Shown piece after piece: positions 27,291 through 37,110 of a stretch of 64,000 nucleotides of DNA. A program made the translations under genes and the position numbers. How positions within the stretch are numbered: position 1 is the stretch's first letter; the number at the start of each line of letters is the position of its first letter. Origin of the DNA: Enterobacter sp. 638 (GTDB lineage: Bacteria > Pseudomonadota > Gammaproteobacteria > Enterobacterales > Enterobacteriaceae); contig NC_009436.1 in assembly GCF_000016325.1 (NCBI RefSeq), positions 558,001-622,000 of the forward strand, written 5' to 3'. The notes beneath the pieces were generated by a model. That model was not told where the DNA came from, did no database searches, and worked only from the letters and a program-made list of their open reading frames with translations.

Positions 27291-27773
27291 TCAGGAGAGG
27301 AAATTAACGCCTTGTTTTAGCACCAGATCGCAGGCTTTGGTTTTCACCTTTTTCGCCAGCGCGGAGTCACCCAAGGTGCTCAGATTCAGCTGCTCGCCGT
27401 TCTGCGCATTGAGCAGGCCCTGGATTCCATCCATGTAGTTCGTGTCTTGTTTCTGTTCTTGCGTATCCATGCCCAGTTTGCCCAGAACCTGGTTTTTGAT
27501 GTTCTGGGTATCCGTCACCGATGCCAGTTTCTCTTTTGCACAATAGCCGAGAATACCCGCCGCATTGTTCATGGTGCCTGCGCTCAGGCTCTGATTGCTG
27601 TTACCTAACAGGCTGGTCAGGGATGACGCCGAAAGGCCACCAGTTTCAGAGCCGCTGCCTTTGGTGAGCTCGTTGGCTGCGCTGGATAAAGAGTCCTGCC
27701 ATGAGGCGGCTTGCGCTGCGCCAGTGAGCAGAACGACGCCGAGAGCAGTGCTGAGAAGAAGATTTTTTTTCAT
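27291..27773 (-). CDS. yjjA: DUF2501 periplasmic protein YjjA
   Basis: The 160-residue protein starts with a signal peptide (MKKNLLLSTALGVVLLTGAA, cleavage after AQA). The mature part is Ser/Asn-rich then helical, with LSASSLTSLLGNSNQSLSAGTMNNAAGILGYC and two cysteines. This is the DUF2501 family, represented in E. coli by YjjA next to dnaC. Function is unknown; an adhesion or biofilm link has been suggested for the E. coli gene. It lies 84 bp after dnaC on the same strand. Confidence 0.9.
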   Translation of the reverse strand: MKKNLLLSTALGVVLLTGAAQAASWQDSLSSAANELTKGSGSETGGLSASSLTSLLGNSNQSLSAGTMNNAAGILGYCAKEKLASVTDTQNIKNQVLGKLGMDTQEQKQDTNYMDGIQGLLNAQNGEQLNLSTLGDSALAKKVKTKACDLVLKQGVNFLS

Positions 27774-27857
27774 GATATTGACTCGATGATGGCCCTGGAT
27801 GGGCTGGAATGGGCACCAGTATATACTGCTGAAAGGTGCGCCATTCCTGGAAATGTC

Positions 27858-28595
27858 TTAATACTCTTTGCCCGTTACGCGGCTGCGGAAGCTTTCCCAG
27901 TCAAAAATCACGTACAGGCTGTTGCCGAGCTTCATGCGATCCATCACACGCTCGCCCAACAGGCGGGTCATTTCGTCGATATTGTGGTTGGTCAGCATGC
28001 CGGTAGGGCGCTTGGATGAAGAGCGGCGATCGACGATCTGATTAATGATCACTTTCTCATAGCGGGATTCCGTTTGAACGCCGATTTCATCAATGACCAA
28101 TAAGTCGACATTGCTTAAATCGTTAAGCAGTTGTTCTTCTGTGGTTTCGCGATTGGTGAAGGTATCTTTCATGGCCGACATAATGTCGGCGACGGTGATG
28201 ATCAGCACCGATTTACCGCGCAGCAGCAGTTCGTTACAAATTGCCGCCGCGAGATGGTTTTTGCCGGTGCCAGGCTTACCACAAAAGATAAAGCTGGCGA
28301 TGTTGCCGTCGAACTCGTCCACATACTGACGCGACAAGTTCAGGGCGTTCATTTGCCCCTGGGATTCCACTTTGTAATTATCGAAGGAACAGTTCTGATG
28401 GAGCGGACGTATACCGGAGCGGTTAAACGTTCGCTGCATTTTCATCGCGCGGTTTTCGCGGGCCAGTGCAGCAGCGCGGATCTCACCCTGTTCTTTCTGC
28501 CATGCCAGGAGCTCTTCGCCGGTGGTAAAGGCGGGCTTCACATTGGCTGGCATCATTTTTTGCAGACGCTTCATTAGCTCGCCGACATTTTTCAT
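27858..28595 (-). CDS. dnaC: DNA replication protein DnaC (helicase loader)
   Basis: The 245-residue AAA+ protein loads the DnaB helicase onto single-stranded DNA at oriC and at PriA-restarted forks. The N-terminal DnaB-binding segment ([17 protein letters not shown]) is followed by Walker [16 protein letters not shown] near 102, Walker B LLVIDEIG near 163 and the ISTB-like arginine finger region. Its ATG overlaps the dnaT stop by 4 bases (ATGA), so the two are translationally coupled as in E. coli. Confidence 0.97.
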   Translation of the reverse strand: MKNVGELMKRLQKMMPANVKPAFTTGEELLAWQKEQGEIRAAALARENRAMKMQRTFNRSGIRPLHQNCSFDNYKVESQGQMNALNLSRQYVDEFDGNIASFIFCGKPGTGKNHLAAAICNELLLRGKSVLIITVADIMSAMKDTFTNRETTEEQLLNDLSNVDLLVIDEIGVQTESRYEKVIINQIVDRRSSSKRPTGMLTNHNIDEMTRLLGERVMDRMKLGNSLYVIFDWESFRSRVTGKEY

Positions 28596-29137
28596 TTAGC
28601 ACCTCGGAATCCGTGTGGGATCTGTGAATCCGGCTGGGAAAAGGCATTGATATCGCGTTTTGGCTGCCCGCCGTTACTGGCGCGATTCATCTGCACGCTG
28701 CGGGCTAACTTTTGCTGCCACTGTACATGGTGAAACACTTTGCCTTCTGCCTGCCAATAAGTCACGAATGCGGCTAATTCTTCTGGCGTCACGGGCTGCG
28801 CGAGCGCGATGCCCCACAGACCTGCCAGCCGCTGGAAATCAGCATCGGGCTGCCAGCCTGCGTACATGGCGAATTTCCCCATAGGGATCGCGACGGGCGC
28901 ACTGGCGGGTTCTTCGAAGAATTGTGTATCCAGAGCGACGTCGCTCGCTGGGCGCGACAGGCGCGCTTCGATTTCCAAAAGCTGGGCCAGACGATCGGGC
29001 GTGATCGCATAAAAAGCCGGCGCATTGTCGGCAAATACGGCGATTGTGCCGCCTTCGGCGTTATTCAGTACGCCGCGGGGATCGCGCATAAAGGCATCAA
29101 TTCCAGCGACGCTGGTGGTCAAAATTCTGGAGGACAT
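28592..29137 (-). CDS. dnaT: Primosomal protein DnaT
   Basis: The 181-residue protein helps PriA and PriB hand ssDNA to DnaB-DnaC during replication restart. Residues 1-88 correspond to the oligomerisation domain ([20 protein letters not shown]..) and 89-160 to the ssDNA-binding domain ([21 protein letters not shown]). A basic tail follows. It forms an operon with dnaC. Confidence 0.95.
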   Translation of the reverse strand: MSSRILTTSVAGIDAFMRDPRGVLNNAEGGTIAVFADNAPAFYAITPDRLAQLLEIEARLSRPASDVALDTQFFEEPASAPVAIPMGKFAMYAGWQPDADFQRLAGLWGIALAQPVTPEELAAFVTYWQAEGKVFHHVQWQQKLARSVQMNRASNGGQPKRDINAFSQPDSQIPHGFRGAK

Positions 29138-29228
29138 ACACTTTCTCTACTGAATGACTGCGGGCGTGATATGGGCTTATGGTAGCACAGAGAAGAAGGG
29201 CGAAGCAGGGGATCGTGCGGGGGTTTTA

Positions 29229-29249
29229 CCCTCTCCAGAGAGGAGAGGG
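29229..29249 (-). terminator. REP-like hairpin after ohr
   Basis: CCCTCTCC and GGAGAGGG pair perfectly around AGAGA, 13 bases beyond the ohr stop codon. It belongs to the same palindrome family as the arrays at 59152 and 61655 and probably separates ohr from dnaT-dnaC transcription. Confidence 0.7.
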
Positions 29250-29262
29250 TAGCGAACCGTAA

Positions 29263-29691
29263 TTACGCGATAATATTCAGTGTGACATCGATATTGCCAC
29301 GGGTCGCGTTGGAGTAAGGGCAAACGATGTGTGCCGCATCAACCAGTTTTTTGGCTTCTGCAGGATCCATACCTTCAACGTGAATATTCAGTTTGGCTTC
29401 GATACCAAAACCAGTTGGCAGTGGCCCGATACCCACTTCGCCTTCGATAAAGGCATCTTTTGGCAGGGCAATTTTGTCACGGTTAGAGACGAACTTCATT
29501 GCGCCCAGGAAGCAGGCAGAGTAGCCCGCAGCAAACAGCTGCTCTGGGTTAGTGACTTCACCCCCCATGCCGCCCATCTCTTTTGGTACGCCCAGCTTAA
29601 CGTCCAGTACGCCGTCAGAAGAGGTCGCACGGCCATCACGGCCTCCGGTGGCTTTGGCTTTGGCGGTATAAACAACTTTTTCTAAAGACAT
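29263..29691 (-). CDS. ohr: Organic hydroperoxide resistance protein Ohr
   Basis: The 142-residue OsmC/Ohr-fold peroxidase has the reactive cysteine pair Cys60 ([10 protein letters not shown]) and Cys124 ([13 protein letters not shown]). The supporting Arg18 and Glu50 ([15 protein letters not shown]) typical of true Ohr rather than OsmC are also present. Ohr reduces fatty-acid and other organic hydroperoxides using lipoylated proteins. It is preceded on the same strand by the MarR-type ohrR, the standard sensor-enzyme pair. E. coli K-12 lacks this pair at this position. Confidence 0.94.
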   Translation of the reverse strand: MSLEKVVYTAKAKATGGRDGRATSSDGVLDVKLGVPKEMGGMGGEVTNPEQLFAAGYSACFLGAMKFVSNRDKIALPKDAFIEGEVGIGPLPTGFGIEAKLNIHVEGMDPAEAKKLVDAAHIVCPYSNATRGNIDVTLNIIA

Positions 29692-29720
29692 GGCAGATTC
29701 CTCATCTTACTTTTATGTGT

Positions 29721-29733
29721 GCTATTAAATAGC
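29721..29733. promoter_or_regulatory. Candidate OhrR operator before ohr
   Basis: GCTATT-A-AATAGC is a perfect 13-bp palindrome 30 bp upstream of the ohr start, next to an AT-rich stretch. A related word, TAGTGCGCGATTTAATTGC, occurs just upstream of ohrR near 30243. This suggests that OhrR also binds its own promoter. Confidence 0.5.
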
Positions 29734-29775
29734 GTGCGATATACATGGTTAAATCAATACATATTAACTATAGCT

Positions 29776-30228
29776 TCAGGCGCGATGGAGTTGCTGGCGC
29801 AGTTGCTCAAGCTGTTGCTTTAGTGCGACCAAGGTTTCGGTATCGCATTGCGCGGCGCAGCCAACAGCCTGAGGAATATCCTGCGCCTGCTGTTGCAGCG
29901 CGCGGCCGTCATCACTCAGCGTGACGGCGACCTGACGTTCATCCTGACGTGAACGCTGGCGTACAATCAAACCGGCGCTTTCCAGTCGCTTCAGCAGCGG
30001 GGTAAGCGTTGCGGAATCCAGAAACAGACGTTCGCCAATTTCCGACACCGTGATGTCATCCTGCTCCCACAAAATCATCATCACAAGATACTGGGGGTAG
30101 GTCAGGTTAAGCGGTGCCAGCAGTTGCCGGTACAGCTTATTGAGCGCCAGGTTTGCCGAGTAAAGGGCAAAACAGAGCTGGTTATCCAGCAACAGCGCAG
30201 CGGTGGTGTCGGTCTTTTTCGTGTTCAT
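29776..30228 (-). CDS. ohrR: MarR-family peroxide sensor OhrR
   Basis: The 150-residue MarR-fold repressor has the redox-sensing Cys19 in the N-terminal helix ([14 protein letters not shown]), followed by the tyrosines that contact it in OhrR proteins ([15 protein letters not shown]). The winged helix is [26 protein letters not shown] with the wing [13 protein letters not shown]. Oxidation of the cysteine by organic hydroperoxides releases DNA and induces ohr, 84 bp downstream. Confidence 0.92.
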   Translation of the reverse strand: MNTKKTDTTAALLLDNQLCFALYSANLALNKLYRQLLAPLNLTYPQYLVMMILWEQDDITVSEIGERLFLDSATLTPLLKRLESAGLIVRQRSRQDERQVAVTLSDDGRALQQQAQDIPQAVGCAAQCDTETLVALKQQLEQLRQQLHRA

Positions 30229-30269
30229 GAATTTAATATAGGTAGTGCGCGATTTAATTGCAAGCGATT

Positions 30270-30911
30270 TTATGGGCAGGTGTAACGCAATGCGACCTGA
30301 ACGGCCATTTTGCGATAGTGCTGACGTTGCGCCTGCTCATCTGCGCCGTCTTCAAACAGCAGCGTGAATGTGTAACTGTTGGCGACGTAGTGAAAGCTGA
30401 AACTGCTGATCAGGCGGTGTAAATCACGGGCATCAACGGTTTGATTAAAAAGCTGTTTTTCTTTTCCACGACACAGGATCGCTTCGAGTAAATCCAGCGC
30501 GCTGCGGTTGACCTGACGCAAATAGTTGGACTGCTGCATGAAGCGGCCGCGCTGCATATTCTCCATGCAAATAATTCGGATGTAATCGGGGTGGTCGGCA
30601 TGATAATCAAATGTCGCTTCTACCAAATGCACCAGCGCTTCAACCGGCGGTAAGACAGCCAGACTGAGCTGTTTTTCGCTGGCGCGTATCTGGGTATAAA
30701 CGTATTCGAGCGCCAAAAGGTACAGGTTTTCTTTGGTTTTATAGTGATAGACCACCATGCGCTTAGTGGTACCGGCTTTCTCGGCAATTTGTTCCATGCG
30801 TGCGCCGTTCAGCCCGTATTCAGCAAACAGGGCGATCGCGCTTTGAAAAATTTTGTCCTTCAAACTGGAATCGTCATTGTGATCGGGGAATTCGCTGCCA
30901 GGGTTAGCCAC
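30270..30911 (-). CDS. TetR-family transcriptional regulator
   Basis: The 213-residue protein has an N-terminal TetR helix-turn-helix at about 20-65 ([44 protein letters not shown]) and an all-helical ligand domain containing [19 protein letters not shown]. The target and ligand are not evident. It lies upstream of ohrR on the same strand (41 bp) but with its own AT-rich leader, and beside yjjB. E. coli K-12 has no TetR gene here. Confidence 0.85.
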   Translation of the reverse strand: MANPGSEFPDHNDDSSLKDKIFQSAIALFAEYGLNGARMEQIAEKAGTTKRMVVYHYKTKENLYLLALEYVYTQIRASEKQLSLAVLPPVEALVHLVEATFDYHADHPDYIRIICMENMQRGRFMQQSNYLRQVNRSALDLLEAILCRGKEKQLFNQTVDARDLHRLISSFSFHYVANSYTFTLLFEDGADEQAQRQHYRKMAVQVALRYTCP

Positions 30912-30977
30912 TTCCTCTCCTTACATTGCCAAACAGAATGCAGGGATTATCACCATGGCAGCGCGATAACACAAATC

Positions 30978-32218
<1,241 letters not shown>

Positions 32219-32597
32219 TTGAAACCCTGAAAAATGAGAACTGCCAGATTGTCTGGAATGTCTATTTTTAGCACAAACCCCGGGCGCTCTGGCTCTGAGT
32301 CAGATCAACATTTGTGCAATCAGTGATAAGGGGCAAAACAGGTTTTATATATTCTGTGAATAATAAAGGCATGAATATATCATTTCTTAATTCGTAAACC
32401 GTTGTTTGATATTTCATGTTTAGGCTATTAAGTTATGCGGTTTTTTGTACTATATTAATATCGAGTTTAGGTTTCATGATGACTGAATACCTTGTTAATA
32501 TCATCTCTACTGTTATTTATATTTAAGCATGTTACTTGTATCTAAAATTAGACTTTAAATATCTTTATAATAGATGAAGAAAGGAATCGGAGAATCT
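32219..32597. promoter_or_regulatory. AT-rich control region of yjjP and yjjQ-bglJ
   Basis: This 379-base divergent gap has no gene. From 32330 to 32570 it is very AT-rich with several A/T tracts and TATAAT-like words. This fits the H-NS-repressed, LeuO-activated yjjQ-bglJ promoter known from E. coli. I see no sharply defined operator. Confidence 0.5.
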
Positions 32598-33320
32598 ATG
32601 TCATCGTTGAAGGGCAAGTTTGCAATTGTTATTAGTAAAATTCCCATGGTGCAAATGGGGTTGGGATGCATGATGGCAAGGCATTTTCCTGAATATGAAG
32701 CGACATATTGTCGAACTCAGGATGAACTGACAAGCTTGCAGGTTAAAAGAGCGGCCGTCGTCATTGCCGATATCTCAGGCGAATACTTTAATCCTCGTGG
32801 TGCGCTTGAACAATATTATTTATTAATGAGTCAGTATAAGGACATTCACTGGATATTTTTAATCTCTCGACCTCTGTACCCCTTGGCGATTGAGTTGTTG
32901 ATGTGTCCGCAGAGCACGCTCCTCTCGGATATGGGGCCGGTTGAAGGAGTGATTAACGCCCTCTGTGCGGGGAGTGAGCGTGCTGAAAGGGTAAGTCAGG
33001 CTTTATTACTTCCAGAGCCACAGGCGTTTGATAACGAGCTTACGCGTGCCGTGACGTTGACGCTTTCTGAGCGTCAGGTATTACGTCTTCTGGGTAAAGG
33101 TTGGGGTATTAATCAAATTGCGTCCTTATTAAATAAAAGTAACAAGACGATCAGTGCTCAGAAAAATAGTGCGATGCGCCGGTTATCGTTGCACGGTAAT
33201 GCTGAAATGTACTCATGGATCAACAGTTCACAAGGAATGAGAGAGTTAAACTTAATTTCAGCCTATGGAGAACCAAAGGAATGGAAACAAATATCGCAAG
33301 AAGACACATTGCAGTCATAG
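32598..33320 (+). CDS. yjjQ: LuxR-type regulator YjjQ
   Basis: I prefer ATG 32598, with GGAG 6 bases upstream, over the ATG at 32574; the resulting protein MSSLKGKFAIVISKIPMVQM (240 residues) lines up with E. coli YjjQ. A degenerate receiver-like domain is followed by a LuxR HTH at about 160-215 (LTLSERQVLRLLGKGWGINQIASLLNKSNKTISAQKNSAMRRL). In E. coli YjjQ represses motility and capsule-related genes and is itself silenced by H-NS. Its 3' end overlaps bglJ by 40 bp. Confidence 0.9.
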   Translation: MSSLKGKFAIVISKIPMVQMGLGCMMARHFPEYEATYCRTQDELTSLQVKRAAVVIADISGEYFNPRGALEQYYLLMSQYKDIHWIFLISRPLYPLAIELLMCPQSTLLSDMGPVEGVINALCAGSERAERVSQALLLPEPQAFDNELTRAVTLTLSERQVLRLLGKGWGINQIASLLNKSNKTISAQKNSAMRRLSLHGNAEMYSWINSSQGMRELNLISAYGEPKEWKQISQEDTLQS

Positions 33321-33967
33321 AACCCTGTGATATGAGTGCTATTGGTCTGGAACATTTTTTTACGACGGTTTCATTTCGGCCATATCAGTTGCATCTGTTT
33401 AAGAATTTCGACAGTTTTAATACTGCTCTTACGTATATTCCTTTTTTTTCGGTTATCTATTCGCTGTCAGACGCCCGCGAAGAGCGACGGAATTGTCTGG
33501 CTTATATGCGCGAGCTTGCGTTTAAACATGGCGCGATACAGCGCATTATCCTGGCGAGCGATGAGGTTGAGGCGAGATTGATCGGCCAGCTTTCACCTTC
33601 TCGTCTTCACGGCATTATTAGCAAGTCTTCGTCACTGGTCGATCTGCGAAGGCAGCTAATCACTCTGCTGAGTGAAACGGGACAGGTGAACAGCAATGCG
33701 TTTACCCACTGGCATGGTTGCCATACCCGGATGTTAAGTCCAACGGAACGAACGGTTTTGCGATACATGTCGTCGGGTCTTTCCATACCCGAAATTGCGG
33801 AACAGCTAGAGCGCAATATCAAAACCATCCGTGCGCACAAATACAACGCGATGCTGAAACTGGGCGTGAATTCTGACGTTGGGCTTCTTGATGCGGCGGA
33901 CATTCTCAGGAATCTGCCAATGGTTAAGCCACGGTTCGCCTTGTGGGTTGCACCATTTTACTCATAG
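33281..33967 (+). CDS. bglJ: LuxR-type regulator BglJ (RcsB partner)
   Basis: The start chosen is ATG 33281 (METNIARRHIAVIE), preceded by GGAG 10 bases upstream. The product of 228 residues is close to E. coli BglJ. The LuxR HTH lies at about 150-205 (LSPTERTVLRYMSSGLSIPEIAEQLERNIKTIRAHKYNAMLKLGV). BglJ forms heterodimers with RcsB to activate bgl, leuO and other loci independently of phosphorylation. It overlaps yjjQ, so the two are one operon. Confidence 0.9.
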   Translation: METNIARRHIAVIEPCDMSAIGLEHFFTTVSFRPYQLHLFKNFDSFNTALTYIPFFSVIYSLSDAREERRNCLAYMRELAFKHGAIQRIILASDEVEARLIGQLSPSRLHGIISKSSSLVDLRRQLITLLSETGQVNSNAFTHWHGCHTRMLSPTERTVLRYMSSGLSIPEIAEQLERNIKTIRAHKYNAMLKLGVNSDVGLLDAADILRNLPMVKPRFALWVAPFYS

Positions 33968-34012
33968 TGCAAAACCGGAAATCGCCCTGCGCCAGATTTC
34001 TGGCGCAACGAT

Positions 34013-34471
34013 TCAAATGCAAACATCAACCCATTTAGCCGATGTGAGTTCGGCCATTCGTTCAGGCTTAATGCGCACGGCACTGCGGATTGACCCGGCA
34101 GCGGGCAGGACTTCGTCGTATTGCTTGAGCGAGATGTCACAAAAAACGGACAGAGGATTTTCTAGCCCAAAGGGACAGACTCCCCCAACAGGGTGCCCGG
34201 TTAATGTCACCACTTCATCGCTGCTGAGCATTCGCGCTTTTGCGCCAAAAGTGTCTTTCAGCTTTTTGTTATCCAGGCGTGCATCGCCTTTCGCCACGAC
34301 CAGAATCACCTCATTTTTAACTTTGAGCGATAACGTCTTGGCGATTTGACCCGGTTCAACGTGATGGGCGGCGGCTGCCAACGCAACGGTGGCCGTGCTC
34401 TGACTCAACTCAATGACATCAATATCTGGGGCATTGTCAGCAAAAAATTGCTGTACGGACTGCAAACTCAT
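34013..34471 (-). CDS. YbaK/EbsC-family (ProXp-like) aminoacyl-tRNA deacylase-like protein
   Basis: The 152-residue protein has the YbaK-fold pattern: ELSQSTATVALAAAAHHVEPGQIAKTLSLKV with the family lysine, DNKKLKDTFGAKARMLSSDEV, and the signature GHPVGGVCPFGL at 92-103. Relatives hydrolyse mischarged tRNA (Cys-tRNAPro or Ala-tRNAPro) in trans. Which tRNA this paralogue acts on cannot be read from the sequence. It converges with bglJ (45 bp apart). It is not part of the E. coli K-12 gene order here. Confidence 0.85.
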   Translation of the reverse strand: MSLQSVQQFFADNAPDIDVIELSQSTATVALAAAAHHVEPGQIAKTLSLKVKNEVILVVAKGDARLDNKKLKDTFGAKARMLSSDEVVTLTGHPVGGVCPFGLENPLSVFCDISLKQYDEVLPAAGSIRSAVRIKPERMAELTSAKWVDVCI

Positions 34472-34798
34472 TGTTATCTCCTGACAATTATCCTGCGTAA
34501 TCTGTCATAAGAAATTATGCTCTGTAAATATCTCTTAAGTAACAAATATCCCTGACTCCCGATTTCTGGATCGCCTTCACAATCACGGAAACCGGTTACA
34601 GTAACCGGTTGCAGAGCGAGAAAGAGAGATTAATACTGACTGTGTAACGTCCCCTGTATCCAATAATAAGAGTCAATCATGAAACGATCTGTCCCTGTTT
34701 TGCCGCTGGTTCATGACCCAGCAAGGTGGTGAAAATGATGTATGGAACACCGTATGACGCGTCTGCGTCGGAACTGATCATCTGACAGGAGAACCATT
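34472..34798. promoter_or_regulatory. Control region of the orphan PTS EIIC gene
   Basis: This 327-base gap holds the palindromic operator at 34590 and the promoter of the EIIC gene. It also has two very short ORFs (34679-34732, 17 codons; 34735-34785, 16 codons) just before the EIIC ribosome-binding site. The short ORFs could be leader peptides, but nothing beyond their position supports this. Confidence 0.4.
34590..34610. promoter_or_regulatory. 21-bp perfect palindrome, LacI-type operator candidate
   Basis: AACCGGTTAC, a central A, and GTAACCGGTT form a perfect 21-bp inverted repeat. It lies about 190 bp upstream of the EIIC start codon. CCGGTT-centred palindromes are typical of LacI/GalR-family operators such as the asc and gal systems. 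No LacI-type gene is present in the window, so the regulator must be encoded elsewhere. Confidence 0.65.
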
Positions 34799-36142
34799 AT
34801 GTCTGCCAACCATGCTGCGTTTAATTTGATATTCCGATTTGTCGAAAACTATGTCAGTCCCATTGCCGGGCGGATCTCCTCCCAGCGTCATGTGATGGCC
34901 ATTCGCGATGGATTTATTTCTGCGATGCCGTTCATGATTGTCGGTTCATTCTTATTAGTCTTTGCTTACCCGCCGTTCTCACCGGACACCACCTGGGGCT
35001 TTGCGCGTGCGTGGCTGGATATGGCGAAGCAGTTCGAAGGGCAAATCCTCACCCCGTTTGATATGACCATGGGCATCATGTCCATCTATATCTGTGCGGC
35101 GATCGCGTATAACCTGGGCAAGCACTACGTTAAGTCACATCAGCTTGACCCGTTTATGTGCGCGATGCTGTCCTTAATGGCGTTTTTACTGGTTGCTGCG
35201 CCGAAAACAAAAGGGGCGATGCCGGTTGACAGCCTGGGCGGGACCGGGATTTTTACAGCGATTCTGGTGGCGATTTATTGTGTCGAAATGATGCGTTTCC
35301 TGAAAGCGCATAATATTGGTATTCGTCTTCCGGATCAGGTTCCGCCGATGATCAAAAACTCATTTGATCTTCTGATTCCTGTGCTGGTTGTCGTCCTGAC
35401 GCTTTACCCGCTGAGTCTCTTTATCCAGTCTCAGTTTGATATGCTCATTCCGCAAGCCATCATGTCTATCTTCAAGCCGTTGGTTTCCGCAGCGGATTCT
35501 CTGCCTGCCATTCTGTTGGCGGTGCTGATCGCGCATTTACTGTGGTTTGCCGGAATACACGGCGCGGCGATTGTCTCTGGGATGCTGCAAATGTTCTGGC
35601 TGACCAACCTTGGCATGAACCAGTCTGCGCTGGCACAAAGCGCGCCACTGCCGCATATCTTCATGGAAGCGTTCTGGACATTCTTCATCGTGATTGGCGG
35701 CTCGGGCGCGACAATGGGTCTGGTCTTATGTTACTTGCGCAGTCGTTCTGCGCATCTGCGTTCCATTGGTCGTCTGAGCGTCGTGCCGAGTATTTTCAAC
35801 ATCAACGAACCGGTTATTTTTGGTACACCGATTGTGATGAACCCGGTGTTCTTTATTCCATTCCTGCTGGCACCCATGGTTAACGCCGTGCTCGCCTGGG
35901 CAGCCATGAAGCTGGATCTTATTGGTCGTGTAATTTCCGTTGTGCCATGGACCGCTCCTGCTCCGGTGGGCGCTGCGTGGGCGTTGGGTTGGGATTTCCG
36001 TGCGGCGCTGCTGGTCATTCTGCTGGCGTTAGTCTCGGGAATTATCTATTACCCGTTCTTCAAAGTGTACGAGAAGCAACTTCTGCAGCAAGAAGCAGAG
36101 GAAGCTCAGCGCGCAGATGAAGAAAGTCAGCAAGTAGCGTAG
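34799..36142 (+). CDS. PTS cellobiose/lactose-type EIIC permease (orphan)
   Basis: The 447-residue membrane protein is a Lac/ChbC-type EIIC. It has MAIRDGFISAMPFMIVGSFLLV near the N-terminus, the substrate-site His in WFAGIHGAAIVSG near 256 and the family motif SIFNINEPVIFGTPIVMNP near 336. A charged soluble tail ends in Glu/Gln repeats. It imports a beta-glucoside or oligosaccharide. Neither EIIA, EIIB nor a phospho-glycosidase gene is adjacent, so it must borrow phosphoryl-transfer partners from another locus or act differently. A clear AGGAGAA ribosome-binding site precedes the ATG, and a terminator follows 8 bp after the stop. Confidence 0.88.
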   Translation: MSANHAAFNLIFRFVENYVSPIAGRISSQRHVMAIRDGFISAMPFMIVGSFLLVFAYPPFSPDTTWGFARAWLDMAKQFEGQILTPFDMTMGIMSIYICAAIAYNLGKHYVKSHQLDPFMCAMLSLMAFLLVAAPKTKGAMPVDSLGGTGIFTAILVAIYCVEMMRFLKAHNIGIRLPDQVPPMIKNSFDLLIPVLVVVLTLYPLSLFIQSQFDMLIPQAIMSIFKPLVSAADSLPAILLAVLIAHLLWFAGIHGAAIVSGMLQMFWLTNLGMNQSALAQSAPLPHIFMEAFWTFFIVIGGSGATMGLVLCYLRSRSAHLRSIGRLSVVPSIFNINEPVIFGTPIVMNPVFFIPFLLAPMVNAVLAWAAMKLDLIGRVISVVPWTAPAPVGAAWALGWDFRAALLVILLALVSGIIYYPFFKVYEKQLLQQEAEEAQRADEESQQVA

Positions 36143-36150
36143 TGAAAAGC

Positions 36151-36176
36151 AAAACGGCAACCAAAGTTGCCGTTTT
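36151..36176 (+). terminator. Rho-independent terminator after the EIIC gene
   Basis: AAAACGGCAAC and GTTGCCGTTTT pair perfectly around CAAA. The hairpin is almost the same as the one next to ettA at 61923-61947. Confidence 0.9.
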
Positions 36177-36223
36177 GACTATTTTGGCTTCTTCCGCGGG
36201 GAGAAAGCGTCAGGCTGTACGCA

Positions 36224-37012
36224 CTATTTTAGCGTGCAGTCGCCGCACTGCTGAACATCTGGCAGGCGATAGCGCTGACAGCAAGTACGACGCACAAGCA
36301 GTCCATCGCGTGGAACGACTGTGCGGAACAGGGGATTATCCCGTCCATCTGACAACTGCTTTGCAAAAAAACAGGACTGGCGGAGCGTGTCGAGGGTTTC
36401 ATCCCCCAGTAACAGTTTCATCTCGTTCAGATACCAGTGAATCAAATAACCGGTATTGCTCCAGATGAGTTTTCCGTTGATCTCACCGGTCTTTTCCAGC
36501 GCGTCGACGACGGGAATAAGCGCTTGCTTTAGCAGCGTTTCCATTCGTTCCTGCGGCGATTGCAAAGTCGCTACGCGATCCTCATGAACATCAATCCAGA
36601 AACACGCCGCTCGGCCCGTCTCGTGGAACTCGACATGGAAATGCTCCGGGGATAAATCCAGTGCGATGTCCTGAGTTAACAACGCCTGCATTAGCGGCGG
36701 CACCATTAAACCGATATACCATTGTGCCCACAGAGAAAGTAATGGCTTATTTTCCCGCGCAAGGGTGGGCTGATTTCGGTAAATATGATCGGAATATGCC
36801 GCGAGCAAGGATTGTATCTCGGACGGACGTTGCCATTGCGAGAGTGTCATTGCCTGATGCGGGTGGGGCTCATCGAATTTGATGAAATCCAGCAGGTAGG
36901 CACGATTTTCTGTAATCGTCTCCCGAATCGAATCCGCAAGCGCAGTGCTCCCGCTGGTAAGACGGGCTCGCCAGATGATGGAATCAACGACTTGTGCGGA
37001 ATGAGTGGCCAT
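36224..37012 (-). CDS. fhuF: Ferric-siderophore reductase FhuF (2Fe-2S)
   Basis: The 262-residue cytoplasmic protein releases iron from hydroxamate siderophores by reduction. The C-terminal 2Fe-2S ligands are arranged as Cys-Cys-x10-Cys-x2-Cys (RRTCCQRYRLPDVQQCGDC), the unusual motif of FhuF. The middle part (SDHIYRNQPTLARENKPLLSLWAQWYIGLMVPPLM) is nearly identical to E. coli. A Fur-box-like sequence lies 20-38 bp upstream. With the receptor at the left edge it fits hydroxamate iron use, although the two are 35 kb apart. Confidence 0.95.
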   Translation of the reverse strand: MATHSAQVVDSIIWRARLTSGSTALADSIRETITENRAYLLDFIKFDEPHPHQAMTLSQWQRPSEIQSLLAAYSDHIYRNQPTLARENKPLLSLWAQWYIGLMVPPLMQALLTQDIALDLSPEHFHVEFHETGRAACFWIDVHEDRVATLQSPQERMETLLKQALIPVVDALEKTGEINGKLIWSNTGYLIHWYLNEMKLLLGDETLDTLRQSCFFAKQLSDGRDNPLFRTVVPRDGLLVRRTCCQRYRLPDVQQCGDCTLK

Positions 37013-37031
37013 ATCGGAATAGGATAGAAAT

Positions 37032-37050
37032 CTAAATGATAATGATTGCC
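37032..37050 (-). promoter_or_regulatory. Fur box upstream of fhuF
   Basis: CTAAATGATAATGATTGCC matches about 14 of 19 positions of the Fur consensus GATAATGATAATCATTATC, with a perfect central GATAAT. It lies immediately upstream of the fhuF start. Confidence 0.7.
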
Positions 37051-37110
37051 AATCCTAACTATAGACAAAACCGATCGCAAGCCTTTTGTCATTACAATGG
37101 GGGGTAGAGC

